In this document: positions 6,388 to 6,498 of the stretch, in pieces
Layout: each line of letters opens with the position of its first letter
Numbering within the stretch: the first letter of the stretch is position 1
NCBI GenBank assembly: GCA_021161625.1
Contig: JAGHAG010000132.1
Location: 1 to 6,498, forward strand
DNA: 6,498 bases
Source of the DNA: Elusimicrobiota bacterium
GTDB lineage: Bacteria; CG03
Direction of reading: 5' to 3'
Translations under genes and position numbers: made by a program
Notes under the pieces: generated by a model
Told to the model about the DNA's origin: nothing
Seen by the model: the letters and a program-made list of their open reading frames with translations, nothing else
Database searches by the model: none

Positions 6388-6416
6388 ATTTTAAAAAATT
6401 TTGTAATTTTTCACAA
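6388..6416 (-). promoter_or_regulatory. Candidate recG promoter giving a leaderless transcript
   Basis: On the minus strand TTGTGA (6411-6416) and TAAAAT (6388-6393) are exactly 17 bases apart. With usual spacing, transcription would begin near 6381, just past the ATG at 6386 and right at the ATG at 6380. That fits the total lack of a Shine-Dalgarno before recG. The prediction rests on a consensus match in AT-rich DNA. Confidence 0.4.
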
Positions 6417-6421
6417 AAAAA

Positions 6422-6428
6422 GGGAGGT
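6422..6428 (+). promoter_or_regulatory. Ribosome binding site of rpmB
   Basis: GGGAGGT lies 4 bases before the TTG at 6433 (5 bases when counted from the GGAGG core). This strong site decides the TTG start, since there is no ATG or GTG in frame between it and the conserved ARICSICGK sequence. Confidence 0.8.
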
Positions 6429-6432
6429 AAAT

Positions 6433-6498
6433 TTGGCAAGAATATGCAGTATTTGTGGAAAAAGGCCGATGAGTGGTAATAACAGAAGCCACTCAAAC
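6433..6498 (+). CDS. rpmB: Ribosomal protein L28 (bL28), N-terminal 22 codons, cut by the right edge
   Basis: bL28 is a small protein of the 50S ribosomal subunit. The visible residues read as (M)ARICSICGKRPMSG followed by NNRSHSN, which match the family's conserved N-terminus (C-x-x-CGK...SGN..SHS). C5 and C8 form the first half of the zinc-ribbon seen in C+ versions of L28; the second cysteine pair would lie outside the window. The start is TTG, read as Met, with a good ribosome binding site. It points away from recG, so the two genes share a 46-base divergent control region. About a third of a typical 60-80 residue protein is present. Confidence 0.93.
   Translation, partial: MARICSICGKRPMSGNNRSHSN

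Noticed and set aside
6379..6407. Plus-strand promoter for rpmB using CATAAT (6384-6389) or TGTAAT (6402-6407)
   Set aside because: No acceptable -35 sits at the right distance from either, so the match is no better than expected in AT-rich DNA.

Overview
The window is an AT-rich stretch of bacterial chromosome, judged by eye, with ordinary tight gene packing. Nearly all coding is on the minus strand. The translations look like those of an anaerobic, possibly thermophilic or deep-branching uncultured bacterium. The pointers are a zinc-ribbon-type ribosomal protein L28, many lysine-rich proteins, an oxygen-sensitive multi-Fe-S flavoprotein and two exported HEAT-repeat proteins. No gene here fixes the phylum, so the taxonomic statement is only an impression.

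Layout from right to left, following minus-strand transcription. At 6433-6498 the first 22 codons of rpmB (ribosomal protein L28) run off the right edge on the plus strand, starting at TTG behind a good Shine-Dalgarno. Divergent from it, only 46 bases away, is a full-length recG (4275-6386). recG has no visible Shine-Dalgarno and may be leaderless. A 258-base gap (4017-4274) holds no gene but is packed with repeats: a nested C-run/G-run palindrome, two heptanucleotide tandem arrays, a dRS3-like hairpin and a short direct repeat. Next come two tandem paralogues (3111-4016 and 2176-3114). Each has a signal peptide followed by about nine HEAT-like repeats, and they are coupled by an ATGA overlap. 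After 51 bases comes a large Fe-S flavoprotein (2124 down to the left edge) with the domain order of dihydropyrimidine dehydrogenase: Fe-S, FAD, NAD(P), then an FMN TIM barrel.

The most notable feature is a single in-frame TAG at 1117-1119 inside that flavoprotein. The frame is open for 335 codons before it and for 372 codons after it, up to the window edge. Recognisable domain sequence continues across it with no frame change, and the FAD-closing motif lies after it. It could be a nonsense mutation, a sequence error, or decoding of UAG as an amino acid; the window alone cannot decide. The three complete stop codons of the other genes are TAA, TGA and TGA, so TAG is not seen as a genuine terminator here, but three genes are too few to mean much.

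The two HEAT genes and the flavoprotein may form one transcription unit, since there is no terminator between them, but nothing in the sequence shows a shared biochemical role. I found no convincing new defence, mobile or RNA system.
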